The notes below the pieces were generated by a model that saw nothing but the letters and a program-made list of their open reading frames with translations, did no database searches and was not told where the DNA came from. A stretch of DNA of 64,000 bases from Cristatella mucedo (lineage: Eukaryota; Bryozoa; Phylactolaemata; Cristatellidae): positions 1,915,501-1,979,500 of the forward strand of contig WPIO01000060.1 in NCBI GenBank assembly GCA_009760855.2. The letters are read 5' to 3'. Shown in pieces: positions 1 through 11,739 of the stretch. Within the stretch, counting starts at the first letter, position 1; each line of letters begins with the position of its first letter. The position numbers and the translations under genes are program-made.

Positions 1-960
1 CCCGTTAACTTCCATCGTTACAGGCAAGCACCTTATTCATTAGGCCAAACCTGCGCTTCGCATTACATTTTGCTACTTAACCCATTTCCATGTTGACACT
101 TTGTATTTTGAAGCAAACGATATTACACGTGTTGACACTCAATTTTACTACAGGTTATACGATCGTGCTTCGTTTGCAGCATATTTAACGGATTCCTCCA
201 GAATTAGTCTGGAGGAATACGTCCACTAGGTCTGGCGGAATGGACAGGGCTGAGGTGTCCCGTAGAAATTGCAACCGCTCAAAGCCTCCTTTGGCAAACA
301 AAAATTATACCTAGCCTTCCACCCGTAGAGGCCCATAGCTCATTCCTTCCTGGCGGCTACTGGGGTATCCGTTGAGCGGGGCTGCCGAGCTTTGAGAACT
401 GCTCGCCGGGTGGCGCCCCTTTCGAGGCGTTCTACTTCCAGCTATTGATGTTTATGCGTGGCATAATTATGTCAGCCAGCCGTGCAGGTAAGTAGCCTCG
501 AAGTGCGGCATCTCAGGCTCTAGAAATGTGGATACCAGTTCCTTTCACGTATAATTCAGGAAGACTTCCCAGTGGCGCTCTTTCGGTGTTGCCGTTTTGA
601 CTTTCCAAAAATTAAATGCAGCCCTTTTTGATCTGGGAAACGAAGGATAAGACTATTGTATACAAGTCCTTCTTGCTGGTGTAGAATCGGATGAAGTCAG
701 ATGAAAAGTGCTTTTTCAGAATCGAATGCTTCTTGTAGAAAAGGCATTGTTTTCTTTTTAAAAGCAGCTAAAGCATACTACAAGCGAGATGCAAACTGGC
801 CGGTTCGCATAAGCGCCTTCAATGCAAAGCTTCGCTAGCTGCACGAATCCACGAGGGCCCTTGCTCGCAGCCCTCAGGTAGAGGGCAATAAATAAATATC
901 TATCATTTTCACCTTAGCATCACTAGAGCTGTGCGAGCCTGAAGCTTTTCTAATTATTGC
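1..960. other. No gene recognised; small hairpin at 192-218
   Basis: I see no convincing coding region or known repeat here. The only clear local structure is an 11-bp perfect inverted repeat, ATTCCTCCAGA at 192-202 and TCTGGAGGAAT at 208-218, with a 5-nt loop. It has no T-run or other context that assigns it a role. Confidence 0.5.
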
Positions 961-1700
961 AGCTTCTCACCTTACCGCTGGTGCTTTAGCCCTTACCGGT
1001 ACTCTAATCCTCACAGAGTCTGGTAGTGGAGGGCCGGAGACATTTTTTAACGGTAACCACAAGGTCTCTGTCCCCCCCTCCGTGCGATTGCTGGACGCGT
1101 ACCTCAGGTCTCCCGACTTAAGTTGAGTATGTACATTTACGACTGATATTTTTCTGTATTTTCCCAGGCCATTGGCATCGATAGCCACGAATTTCCCCGG
1201 AATGCAGTTCGTGGTTGGCTTAAAAGGTGCAGTTGCACTTGTAATACAGCATACCGTAATAAGCTAGAAAAACTAGCATATTCTCACACAAGCTTTATTT
1301 GCAATTGTAACAGACAATCACAGACAGCTGTACTCTGGTAAATGCCGTTGATTGCTATGCATTGCCCTTGATTATGCTTGTGTCGATTGTGACGTTCCAC
1401 GTCAGATGAAATTGTTCGATTACACAATACCTGATGATTAGAGAAACGTGCAATCATTATTAGAGCTAAATGTGTACGTATTCTGATCGTGTTTTGGTGG
1501 GTTTCGGTGGATTAATGTACTAGCCTGAGCAGCTGCAGTCGATTGCAGTGCGTTGCAGCAGAATGGTCCAGGCAATTACAGTAAATTATGCGATTGCACA
1601 ATAACCGAATAGTAGAGCAGTGTACAATCATAGTTGGAGCTTCCAGTGCATGCTTTCTGGTAGCTGCGTGGTGGATTGCAGTCTGCGACGCCATTACCGG
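961..1700 (+). repeat. Dispersed repeat P, copy 1
   Basis: This stretch aligns with the longer repeat at 15.75-17.35 kb. Positions 961-1200 match about 15.77-16.00 kb, including a shared CTTACCGGTACTCTAAT-type block. Positions 1200-1400 match about 16.03-16.17 kb. The later part contains two related sub-blocks, around 1418-1480 and 1587-1645, each with a 'GATTGC/TTACACAATA' core, so the repeat has internal tandem structure. The short ORFs inside it are not conserved between copies and I do not call them genes. Its class is unknown. Confidence 0.6.
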
Positions 1701-2970
1701 CTCTGAAGCCGTGTGGTCCCTGTTTCTGAACCGGGAGGCCCGGGTAGCACGCTAGACCCCAGCAGGACAGGGCACCGCCGGCTAATGAACATGTACTAGA
1801 TAAAAATCTTTTTCTGGATAGTTGAAATCTATATCAGTATGTACAGAGCATGTTAAGAGGCGTGTTGGCATTGCATATTCAGAGTCAAGGGGGTCTGATG
1901 ACAGCTAAGGGACATTTCCCAAGTACGGGCTTGCTTAGACCACTACGGCAAGGACAAACTGGCTCGTGCCTTTATGATATCGTCTCGGGACTTGCCCTTC
2001 TATAGAACTTCCGGTCCACAGGCTTTAATCAAATATAAGCTGTGCAGCTCAGCCCCTTGTCTGGTCCGTCCTCAACTGCACAGCTGCCTTGCTGCCCAGT
2101 TCATGTCCAAGCTTTGATGGGTCTCTATCGAATGTCCAATCGATTGCAGGAGCCTCTTGCTAGCTGGCCTCGTACAGGTCGCTTGCGCTAGCCCACCGAA
2201 TGCCGATCGCCTCTCTCCAGATTCAGTTTGTCAGTGTGCTCTTCACCCTGTCCCCTGCATCTCTCGCTCCTCAGCATCCGGTCAAATCGTCGTCCTTTGC
2301 TCATAACTGAAATCTGTCGGTGACCTAGCCGTCAGTTCGCTTGCACCGAAAGTCTCGCTATCAGCTTCTGTCATCACCTGTATTGAGTTTACGAATTTAA
2401 ATGTCAGCTAATGATTCTACAATTCCGTTAAACTTTGCCAGTGCTCTGTAGAATTTTATCTATTTTGTTGTTTGCATGAGGTTTGCATGCTCACTTGGGC
2501 ACAAATCAATTCATATTACCATACAGAGTTCGACTGACCAGTGGCCCAAACTGTCTTCACAAGTGTTTTAGCATGCACGTCTAAGCCTAATACTGAACGT
2601 GTGTTAGAGGTTATGTTTATTGCAGTGCATGCGATTATTTGAAGTCCCTGAATTATAAGGGTTAGGAACCGGCTATGCCACAAGTTTTGGTTAGGCGTGT
2701 ACTTAGCCAAATTCAAGAGCTGGTGAGCTAATTGTATTCTGATTTTTGAGGAAAGGGTTCGAGCCAGAGATTTTTCCTTCGGGCATCAAAGCTATTTGTT
2801 TGCGATTGCTGGTGCAATGAACCTGTCCTGCCCACTGTGGCTACGAAGTAGGCATCTACATGTACAAATACTAAGGCCACTCTTTGTTACAAGGATAATG
2901 ACACATTCGCTTTTTTGAATCACAGATGCACAATTCAAAATTTTTTTATGCCAAAGATCAACCGTCCCTT
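1700..2970. other. No gene recognised
   Basis: About 1.3 kb without a supported gene or recognisable repeat. Short ORFs of 60-66 codons on the minus strand show no family motifs. Confidence 0.4.
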
Positions 2971-2977
2971 CAACCAC

Positions 2978-3840
2978 TAACAGGCTAGCTCTTTACCGGA
3001 TAATCCCTGCGATGATCTAGCAGATCGCCTCTCTAGCTTCTCTTTTAAGAAGATATACGAGATCAGGGAGTCCACCTCTGCGATGGCAGCATCCTATACA
3101 TTGCTTGCCATCGTTTCCTTGCAGCACCTCACTCTCTACATTCAAGCAGGCCACTAGTGATCTCGTCATTAAGTCCATATCCAAATCAAAGAAAACGAGT
3201 CCTTGGACCTTATTCCCATTGTTGTGCTCCTACGCTGCATCGATATTCTGCTGCCATGCTTAACTAACATCTTTAAAATGTCATTAGCCTCAAGTCAATT
3301 CCCAGCTACTTTCAAAATAGCTATAGTCATAACGCTAATCATGAAAGGGACACTAGGCCGAGATAACCTGAGCAACTACCGTCCAGTCTGCCTTTAACCA
3401 TTCCTACCAAAGACGCTGGAGTGATTCGTGGCAGACCAGGTGAACTTATATATTGAAACTTCAAACCTAGCTAGTAATACGCAGTCTGGATTTCGAGCTA
3501 ATCACTCTACAGAGTCAGCATTGATCCGTGTGTACAACGATCTACTTAGGAATGCAGACACGGTCAGAGTTTCTCTGCTTGCTGTGCTCGACTTTCGGCA
3601 GCTTCTGATACTATTGATCACCAAGTCTTTCCTGAGCGCCTCATACCTTTTCCGGGTGTCACTGGCACTGTCCAACAATGGTAATGGTCTTATCTCAATG
3701 GGAGACTCTAGAGTATTGATGTGAATGGACAAAGATCATCCGAGCTACCACTGAAATATGGGTTACCTCAGAGCTCCGTGCTTGGTCCGGTTCTTTTCAC
3801 GGTTTATACTCTGCCTCTTGCCAAAGTGATTTAGCAATCG
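2978..3840 (+). pseudogene. LINE A fragment, RT N-terminal part (degenerate)
   Basis: Relic of the main non-LTR retrotransposon of this window (called LINE A here; CR1/L2-like by its motifs). It runs from the pre-RT linker (the region matching the KIEKIRES-type stretch of other copies) into the reverse transcriptase. Two frames carry NYRPVC, QSGFRANHSTESAL and VYNDLLRNAD. The copy is truncated at both ends, stops shortly after the PQxSVLGPVLF region, and is broken by frameshifts. It aligns with the better copies at 29.2-31.1 kb and 46.4-50.0 kb. Confidence 0.8.
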
Positions 3841-3849
3841 CCACCAGGC

Positions 3850-5020
3850 GTGTATGCTTGCAAAATGCAAGCAGGTTATAGCCTACGAGGCTGTTTCACA
3901 ACCGTATTCAGCAAGCTGTGCAAACAGCTCGTTTTTAATTTTTACTCAACTTCGTAGGGCAGAAAGAAAGCATATTACTTGATCATATTTAGGCTGACTC
4001 GTGTGGACGAAGGCTTATGCAAGGTGAAATAGTTGGGCATTAGTTTTGCTTCAAACGTTCGTAATGTCAATCAGTTGAGTCCAGGCTTCAAGTGCGGGAA
4101 GCTGAAGCCACCGTCTTCACGGGATTTTAGGTTGGAGGCTAAGTTAAGCACCAAAAACTACTGGACTGGGTGGTGCTAGGCGAAGCTTGAATAAGTAACA
4201 GAATAATTGACAAGCAAGAGGATCGTGGTTATTGATTACACATCAAAGCTGATGATATGCTCGATGCCAGTGCAGAGTTCGTAGGTAAGAGACGTTAGCC
4301 TAACGAGGTAGTAAACATGTTATCGAAGAGGATCCTTGCCGCAGGGTTTGCACCAATAGTAAGCACCTTATTTCAAAAAGTCACAACGATTTACGAAGAC
4401 CAAGTAACGCAAGTCAAGATAGGACGTCACAAATGCAAGAACATTAATGCAGAGGTCGCGAGATCGGTACACTGACTTTCCTTTTCTGAGCTCTGTGCAG
4501 ACTCGGCAGTCAGGCTGCAACAAGCTCCAGGGTTACGATGAATGGATTTAATACAACATTCGCTTAGTCATCGACTCAGAAACGTCCAGCGTTGTAAAAT
4601 GCTGCACACTGAAAATCGGCAGCAGTAAATTGCTTGCTGCCCTCTGATCCACGTCTGTGAGCGATAAAAAACTGATAACGTGACCGATTCCTGGTGCAGA
4701 GCCACAGGTTTGGCCGATCCGGCCATTATCTACCCAGGTTGGCTAAGCTGTCCAGCCCTGAACTCAGCTCAGATCACATTTTGCTGCCTACGTCTGCTGC
4801 TCGCTTGGAAGCTGCTGTCAGACCAGTTTGCGGTAACGGGCTGGTACATTATGCGATGGTGCACTCTTTGAATCCCGTTGTCTGCACATCAGAGACATCG
4901 GCAGCCTGGCTCGTCGCAGCATGGCTGCCGGCTAAAACACTAGGCATCGGCACAAGCAGGCTAAGTCGGCTTACGGCCAGTCGCCAGTGCCATACACCGA
5001 CGGGTGCAGCTGCTTGCTTC
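3850..5020. other. No gene recognised
   Basis: Unassigned DNA between two LINE A fragments. An overlapping set of 60-110 codon frames around 4680-5030 has no recognisable motif and reads open on both strands, which argues against real coding. Confidence 0.4.
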
Positions 5021-5024
5021 GGGT

Positions 5025-5215
5025 AATCTGCCGGTAACCACACTTGCATGCCGACCCTGTGCATGTCACCCCTAACATGGCTATTCATGTTGTTTATCAA
5101 TTATGATACCACTCACCATTTGACCGCGTTTCCTTTGCAGCAAATGTAATTGAAGAGATTGAGTTCTCTGAGAGTGCTTTGTCAAGTGTATTATTATATT
5201 ATATTATATTATTAG
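5025..5215 (+). repeat. LINE A 3' end with (ATT)n-type tail
   Basis: It carries the LINE A 3' UTR blocks (CATGCCGACCCTGTGCATGTCACCCC and onward, split here for length) followed by the terminal stem-loop region and a TATTATATTATATT tail. It is 5'-truncated and has no coding part. It directly borders the tandem array that starts at about 5.22 kb. Confidence 0.8.
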
Positions 5216-5221
5216 CCGCCT

Positions 5222-8200
5222 TCGTCGCCATAATCATTGTTGCCAACGTCGTCGAATATTTGTGTATGCTTTCGATGCGGCTTATTCCCTTCATGGCTAA
5301 TAGCACTTGTGGAGCGAACCCAATAGGAGCAGGGAAATAGCCATCGCTATATCGTCTCATACGGCACCATGCAGCCTTGGCAAAAGCTGCAAAGCTTCAG
5401 ATAACAGAAATCCTTCAACCACGAGTTTCCCAAGAGGAATGATTAAAGTTTCTGAGGGTACTCGTCACGGTTTTAATAATAATAATAATAATTCACTTGA
5501 TAAAGCGCCCTCAGGGTACTTAATCTCTCTCTAGGCGCTTTACATTTGCTGTAAAGTGAAATGCAATGGAATGGTAAGTAAAATCATGCTTGAAAAACAA
5601 GCAAAAGGAATAATATGGTTAGGTGTAACATGCACAGGGTCAGCATGCAAATGTGGTTAGTGGCAGCATGCACAGTGTCAGCACGCATAAGCACATCAAG
5701 AACGAATCACAGGGACCCACTAAATGCTGTTTTAAATAGGTGTGTTTTTAGGTTCCTTTTAAATGTGGTCAGGTCAGGGGATGTTCTGACGCAGTTCGGG
5801 AGGGAGTTCCAGGCTTTGGGAGCATATGAACTAAATGCACGTTCTACAAAGGATTTAAGGTTTGTATGAGGTATTTCTAGACTGTTGGATTCTGAAAAGC
5901 GGGTGGTACGATGCTTGGCCTGATGGGGTAGTATATCTGACAGATAGGCTGGAGCCATAGAATGAAGAGACCTAAAAGTGAGCGACAAAATAAATCTCTT
6001 TTTTTATACACTTTAGCTCTCTTCGTAATTTTCAGAATTCCTCCAGTTGTCAATATAACGCTAAGAATGACGTTTGTTTATTAAAGACAGACGATTGCCA
6101 ATCAAATGATTAGCATGTGAGCCCATCCTCTTAGGCAGCTGAACTTCCCTACTCTCAGAATAAAAATAATGCACTCTACATAAGGCCCTCGGAAAACTTA
6201 ATCTCTTCCTTGCCAAGCGCGGTCTAATGGTCAGTAGCAGCTTGTTAAAGCGTACAATAAATAAGTTTCTGGCGGTACTTTTTATCGTCCTCTCAGCTTT
6301 GGGTCTTTATTGCCTTTTCATTATTCTTCCAACTGTCGCATTTTACCTTTAAATGCGACTTTTTTTTATTACGGACAGAGTAGTATAAATTGCAGGTGAT
6401 TAGAGACGACAAAGGTTCGGCAATGGGAGGACGACTGCACACTTTCTTAGACTGTTGAGATCTTTGAACCGTTTGCCACACTCGTCGTCCGAACAATTTG
6501 TTTGCCAGACTTTTTTCGGTTGTGCTTGCATGTCACATGACAAGCCCATTCTCACAGGCGGCTGAGATACCTGGCTTGCTGAATAATAATCATTCGCCCT
6601 ACATAGCACTCACAGAAGAAAGCAGCCTATTTTAATTTAAGCATGTTCTAATAGTCTGTGACACTATTTGTGTTAGTGGCGTCTGTCGTCTTCGTCGGTA
6701 CGATCGTGTTTTCCCATGTCGTCGATGTCTTTTTTAGCTGTATCGATCCAGCTTCTGCCTTCAGGGCTAAAGGAACGTGTGGAGCGAACCTAAAAGGAGC
6801 AGGGAAACAACCGTTGCGATCGTCTGCTCAAATATGAGGCGGTCGCTCATGCAGCACCCATGCTTCAGATGACAGGAATCCTTAAACAGTGAGCTGCCCA
6901 ATTAGAATGAACGGGGTTTCTGACGGGACTGCCGACTGTTCCATACCGTATGGCTCTTTTTATGTTTTTCATTATTCATCTCACGGTCACTTCCTCAGAG
7001 TTAACACTAAAATTTTCCATTAAGAAAAGACCGTTATAGTTTGAAAGAAGGTGATTAGACATACCAGCGGTCGGTCCGGCAGTGGGACAAAGCTGGCAAG
7101 ATCTGTCAGACTGCTGCGATCTTTGAACCCTTGCCTCAGTCGTTGCCAGAACATTCGTTCGCCAGACTCTTATTGATCGTGCCTACCTGACACTTGACTT
7201 GCATGTATGACCGTCCTCTAAATTGGGTCAACTTCTGTGCTCACAGATAAATAAGAATACACGTTATATAGCACCCTCATAAAACCTAATGTCTTTGCTA
7301 TCAAGCATAGCCTTATGGTCAGTGGTAGTCTTTTAAAAGTTGGAATGAATAAGACTTGTGACGGTACGTTTAATTTTCCTTTCCACTATGAGTCTTTTCA
7401 ACTTTTTATTATTTCTGAGAATGCCACTTTTTTTTAGCAATGAGGAAATTTTCTTATTACGGATATACCAGAAGAGTGACCAGGTCGCTGTCGACGCCGG
7501 TGGTCTGGCAGTGAGAAGACGTGGGCAGGTTTTCTCTGACTGCTGCGACCTGTGAACCTTTTGCCAAACTCGTCGCCCGAACCATTCATTCGCCAGATTC
7601 TTATCTGTCAGGCCTCCTGCCACTTGATGCGCGTGTTGGGCCTATTTCTCAGGGGGCTCAGCTGCCCGACTTGCAGACAAATAACAACGATACATAAAAA
7701 TAACCCTCATTCTCTTTATAGTCAAACACGGTCTAGTTATCAGTGGTAGTAGCTGTGGTGATATTCGTTGCCTTCATCGTCATGAACATCGTAGTCAACG
7801 CCGCTGACGTGGTTAGCCGTTTAATCCAGCTTCTTCCTTTCACGCCGAAGAGCACTGGTTGGACAAACCTAGGAGGAGCGGAGGAGCAGCCATCGGGATC
7901 GTCTCCTCCGACACGAGGTGGTAGCGACCATAGCAGCCATTCTGCAGATTATAGAAATATCCGAATTGCGAGCTGCCCAAGTAGAATGAACAAATTTTTT
8001 GACGATACTCGTCACTGTTCTGTCCACTACGGCAATTTTCACTTTTCACAATTACTCCAAGGGTGACTTTTTATTGATAACAGTGAGGATTTTCATTAAG
8101 GACAGACTGGTGTAGTTACCAGTTGATTAGAGATATCGGTGGTTCGGCAATAGGACAATGAGGGCAAGCTTTCTAAGACCTCTATGATCTGTGCACCGCT

Positions 8201-8610
8201 AGATACACTCATCGCCGAACAAATGATTCACACTCTCCAGTCGGTTGTGCCTGCCCGTCACGTGACCCGCCCGTGTGCACACCCTCTCCTGCGGCTCAGC
8301 TGCCCGGCTCACAGAATAATAGCAATCCACCCTTTGTAGCACCCCCAGTAAACTTTGTTTCCCTGTTGTCAAGCATGGTCAAATGGTCAGTGGTAGTCTT
8401 TTAAAAGGTACCCTGACTAGCATTTCTGGTCGTATTCTTCATTGCCTTTACCACTAAAGCTCTTTCTATACTTTTGAATATTCACCCAATTGCTGCTATT
8501 TATTATTAATAATGACATTTGTTATTATGGACAGACTGGTATAGTTTGGGGGTGCTGAGAGATGCTAGCAGTGCGGTATTTGGAAAATTGATGGCAAGGT
8601 GTCGCACGAT
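5222..8610 (+). repeat. Higher-order tandem repeat array (about 1.07-kb units)
   Basis: Two blocks alternate. Block N begins near GACAGACTGGTATAGTT and continues through a conserved 'GTGATTAGAGA...CGGCAATGGGACGA' stretch. Block M is a GTCGTC-rich segment followed by 'GGAGCGAACC..AGGAGCAGGG'. N anchors lie at about 6085, 6375, 7043, 7465, 8101 and 8529, so the intervals are 290, 668, 422, 636 and 428 bp. M precedes the N at 6085, 7043 and 8101. The unit is therefore M-N-N with a period of about 1.06-1.09 kb, in three copies. The first is disrupted by a LINE A insertion and a deletion. Short ORFs within it are not conserved. Confidence 0.8.
5475..5995 (-). pseudogene. LINE A 3' end inserted in the tandem array
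   Basis: 5'-truncated LINE A on the minus strand. An open frame of 93 codons (5707-5988) encodes the C-terminal end of the ORF2 product, with YLSDILPHQAKHRTTRFSES and APKAWNSLPNCVRTS, ending FKTAFSGSL. The 3' UTR and the terminal stem-loop (AAAGCGCC...GGCGCTTTA on the minus strand) follow. The (AATAAT)n run at 5475-5493 is the tail. The satellite sequence resumes on the other side at about 5.996 kb, so this is a younger insertion into the array. Confidence 0.88.
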
Positions 8611-8629
8611 ATATAAAATAGATAGAGCG

Positions 8630-10860
8630 GTTTGTACTTCACTGACTCCACAGGGATGTCGCCAGTTCGAGTGGCAAGCCGTCGTCCGACGAGGAACGCT
8701 CAGGGTACCTGAGCTCAGAGGCCTTCGGCTGTGTAAACATGGTCCATGGCCCAGCCTTACCGCCTGTGTACGAGCGACGATGCCCGAAGCCTCTTTCCTG
8801 CCGCATCTAGTTTGGCTGGCTTGAACGTCCGGGTGGTGTCAGCTGACCCAGAGAAGATAAATCACTCAGTCGTGCAGTGCTTGTACTACCCTGCCGATAT
8901 GAGCTTTGAGCTTGACAGCCGAGCCACGATTGAGAACTATGAGCTTTGCTACAGAATGTGGATGCTTGCAAGATGGCTGTGATAAGGATAGTGGATAGAG
9001 AGAGGTATGCGGAGCAATACCCCTTGAGAATTTTTCGATTAGGATTGATCTAACCCAAGAGCGTATTCATTTATATTTCTCAAAGGGATTACTAGTGTAA
9101 GAACAGCTATCTCTGGTCGTAGCATTAGCTGTCGGATTGACCTTTCGATAGATCACGGTTACGTTTTTGCATTGAGGTTCAGCCTAGCATGGCTATATCA
9201 TCAAATAAATAATAGTAATGACACATATGATGCAGCACTTTCTTATAGAAAGAGAATTCGACCTCTTTCTAGACACTTTACATTCGCCACATATTTAACA
9301 CCAGTAACTCTACAAATATCAAAGCACCTTCACAAGCTGCAGAACACCTGGCTTCAACCTCCCCACTTCTTTATAGAAATATATAAAAAGATAACGTGTC
9401 AACCGTTAGCTGTCATCATGATTACAGTTCAAGGTCATCCTATGACATTCACAGCTTAGGCATACTGACCGATGATGCCGAGTTGAGCAGGGGGAATGTA
9501 CATGACATGACATGACAAAGCTGTACCATCGATGAGGCAAGGAGTACTGCAGTTGGGAAAGCACTCAGAGATGCTCATTAAAGCTAAACACCTGTATATG
9601 ATGATAATTTTATCATCATATAAATTTGAAGCACATACCAAGCAGCGTGTATTTCAAGTTTCATGTTGATCGGATCACTCTTGGTCTACATGTGACATGT
9701 TCAGGACGTATAAGTGAAATGCTGACAACAGCTGAGCATGACTAACACTAAGAGTTTATTTTTATCAAGATAAATCTACAAACAGACGTTCAATATGTAT
9801 GCTAGTACGCCGTAATTAAACACTTCTAGAAAATTATACATTTCTAGTTCTGGCTAATTCGATTACTATTTTAGGAGGAATAATTTCAAAAATACCGATG
9901 GCAAGCATTTGATTTGGTCGCTGATTAATACACTGAGAACCTTAAACTATACGACAGCTTTCTGAAACGCTATGAATTGCCAAAGCTAATCAATAAATAG
10001 ACCAATACAGATCTTAGGAATAGTTCAACATAACAAGACCCTTATATAGCATTAGGCCGAACATATCTACGATAGCTTTAATGCTGCCGGCTGTCAAACC
10101 ACGATAAATCCGGGCGTCTGATTCGCGTTCGCCAGCAAAAATCTCAAAATATAAACTGGCTAAATGAAATCATTCAATTGAATTGAATTTGAATATGATT
10201 TTGATATTGAATTGAATTCACTTGAATAGAGTTGAATCACCATTTTTAGACTGAATCTCAGTGAATGACACGCTAGCCTAATCCAAATCGCCAGCTAATC
10301 GGCTTCAGGTACCGCGGTAAGGTAACCTAAGGTCTCTCCGTCTGTACCTCCGAAAAGCCAAACAGACAAAGTCGTTTTTACGCAGGAGAGTTTTCTGCAG
10401 CGCAATTACGGCCCAACTGGCTTTCGGTACGCATTTGGTAGCCAACGGACTTAATCACATGAACAATAAGAAATTTGGAAGCTTAGCAGAGTCAGGACAG
10501 CAGTTGAGGTAGTCAGGAGCGTGGAAGTAGCAGCTCAGAATTGCAGAAAATGATGAGCCATAGTCGACAGCTGGAGCTTATTTATTGCGATACCGCGGCA
10601 CCGGTAAAGGATGAGTTAGGCCCCAAGACAGTTGCTGGTTACCGCAGGTTGTGGTAAGGGATCGCAGCGGCTGGGATTCGCTCGCCGTTGGGTTCCGCTT
10701 TTTGATTGAGCTAGGACTAATACTCAGGCAGTTGAGGTGCTGATCATATTAAAAAGATAAACCTAGTTTCTTTCTTTTGAGTGTTGTGCTGCGCGTCCGT
10801 TTAGGGCTAAGTAGTTTACATTTACAGAGTTCACCTGAAAACATGAATTCAGGTTGTTTT
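8630..10860 (-). repeat. Unit O, copy 1 (inverted relative to copies 2 and 3)
   Basis: Reverse-complement match to 43.49-45.53 kb and to 22.66-25.41 kb. From its 5' end on the minus strand it contains a LINE B-like 3' UTR (10.34-10.56 kb), about 1 kb of unassigned sequence, a diverged LINE A-type terminal stem-loop (about 9.25-9.33 kb) and a terminal block (8.63-8.98 kb). The terminal block continues without a break across the point where copy 2 has a LINE B, so it is an empty site for that insertion. No coding region is supported. Confidence 0.75.
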
Positions 10861-11189
10861 ATTTCTTAAAGAAAATTCTTTCGTTGAGTGCGATGTACTA
10901 CTTCCAGTATAAATAAATCCAACAAAATAATTTTATTTACCAAATTCCAGTCATATGTCATACACAAAAACTTAATATTGTGGTTACGACTAGTTTATCT
11001 TTCAATAAGCGAATTTCCATGCGCTTACAATTGTTGACAATTTTTAGACGTTCGGATATAATCAGCGACGTATGAGCGGGATTATATATTATTGTTGTTA
11101 GTAAATTATTATTTTATGCTTATTGATTTGCTATAGATTTATCATTGACATGTAAGCTATTACAGTTACTTACGACCTGGCTGGTTTTA

Positions 11190-11700
11190 TAAGGCTTGTG
11201 CCTGACCGCAGTCGTAGTCTTGGAAAAACGGTCTGCCGGTCGGTGAGTCTAGAGGTGAGCGCGAGCCGGTGTGAGCCTGCCAGCGAGTTAGTGTGAAGTC
11301 ACCCAAATGTATCAGCTGCAGGATACAGGCTATCGTTTTGCATATATTACTACGGTATTATTGCTAGTGGTGCGTGCGAAATATTGAGTGCTGTGTTTCA
11401 CTGTCGTCGCAATGCTAGCTCCAGGTTTTCGCATGTTGCTTGCGTTTAGCAGCTACCCGAACTAGGGTAGATTTCGGGGTCGTAACAGAGTCGCTAAATC
11501 CAAACTGCGGTCGTTCGCCAGGTTGGCTGAAGCTTGACTGCAACAGCAAGACAGTGAAGCATGCCCGCTCTTAGCTAATTGTCAGTGCTAAAATTCGGGC
11601 TTGGCTACCGAATGCGTACGGCACGCCGCTAAGTCTGTCTGTGGGCTACACAATACTCCCCTGCGTAAAAACAAACAGTCATTGTGGCTTTGTTGAATAA
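11190..11700 (+). repeat. Repeat module R, copy 1
   Basis: One of five related modules (others at 13.15-13.52, 40.72-41.05, 42.59-43.09 and 54.12-54.62 kb). Landmarks are GGTCTGCCGGTCGGTGAGTC at the head, 'CTACCCGAACTAGGG' in the middle and 'GGTTGGCTGAAGCTTGACTG'. The 3' portion (GGCTACCGAATGCGTACGG and beyond) resembles the LINE B 3' UTR. No gene is called in it. Confidence 0.7.
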
Positions 11701-11739
11701 CAGAAAGAGAAACTGTACTTTACACCACGTTTAATTAAA

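Noticed and set aside
5222-8610. CRISPR-like array
   Set aside because: Units are hundreds of bases long with diverged repeats and no unique spacers; a tandem satellite fits.
8519-8982. Two overlapping 78-101 codon plus-strand frames as a gene
   Set aside because: The region is the antisense side of the unit O terminal block; the frames are not preserved in the other O copies.
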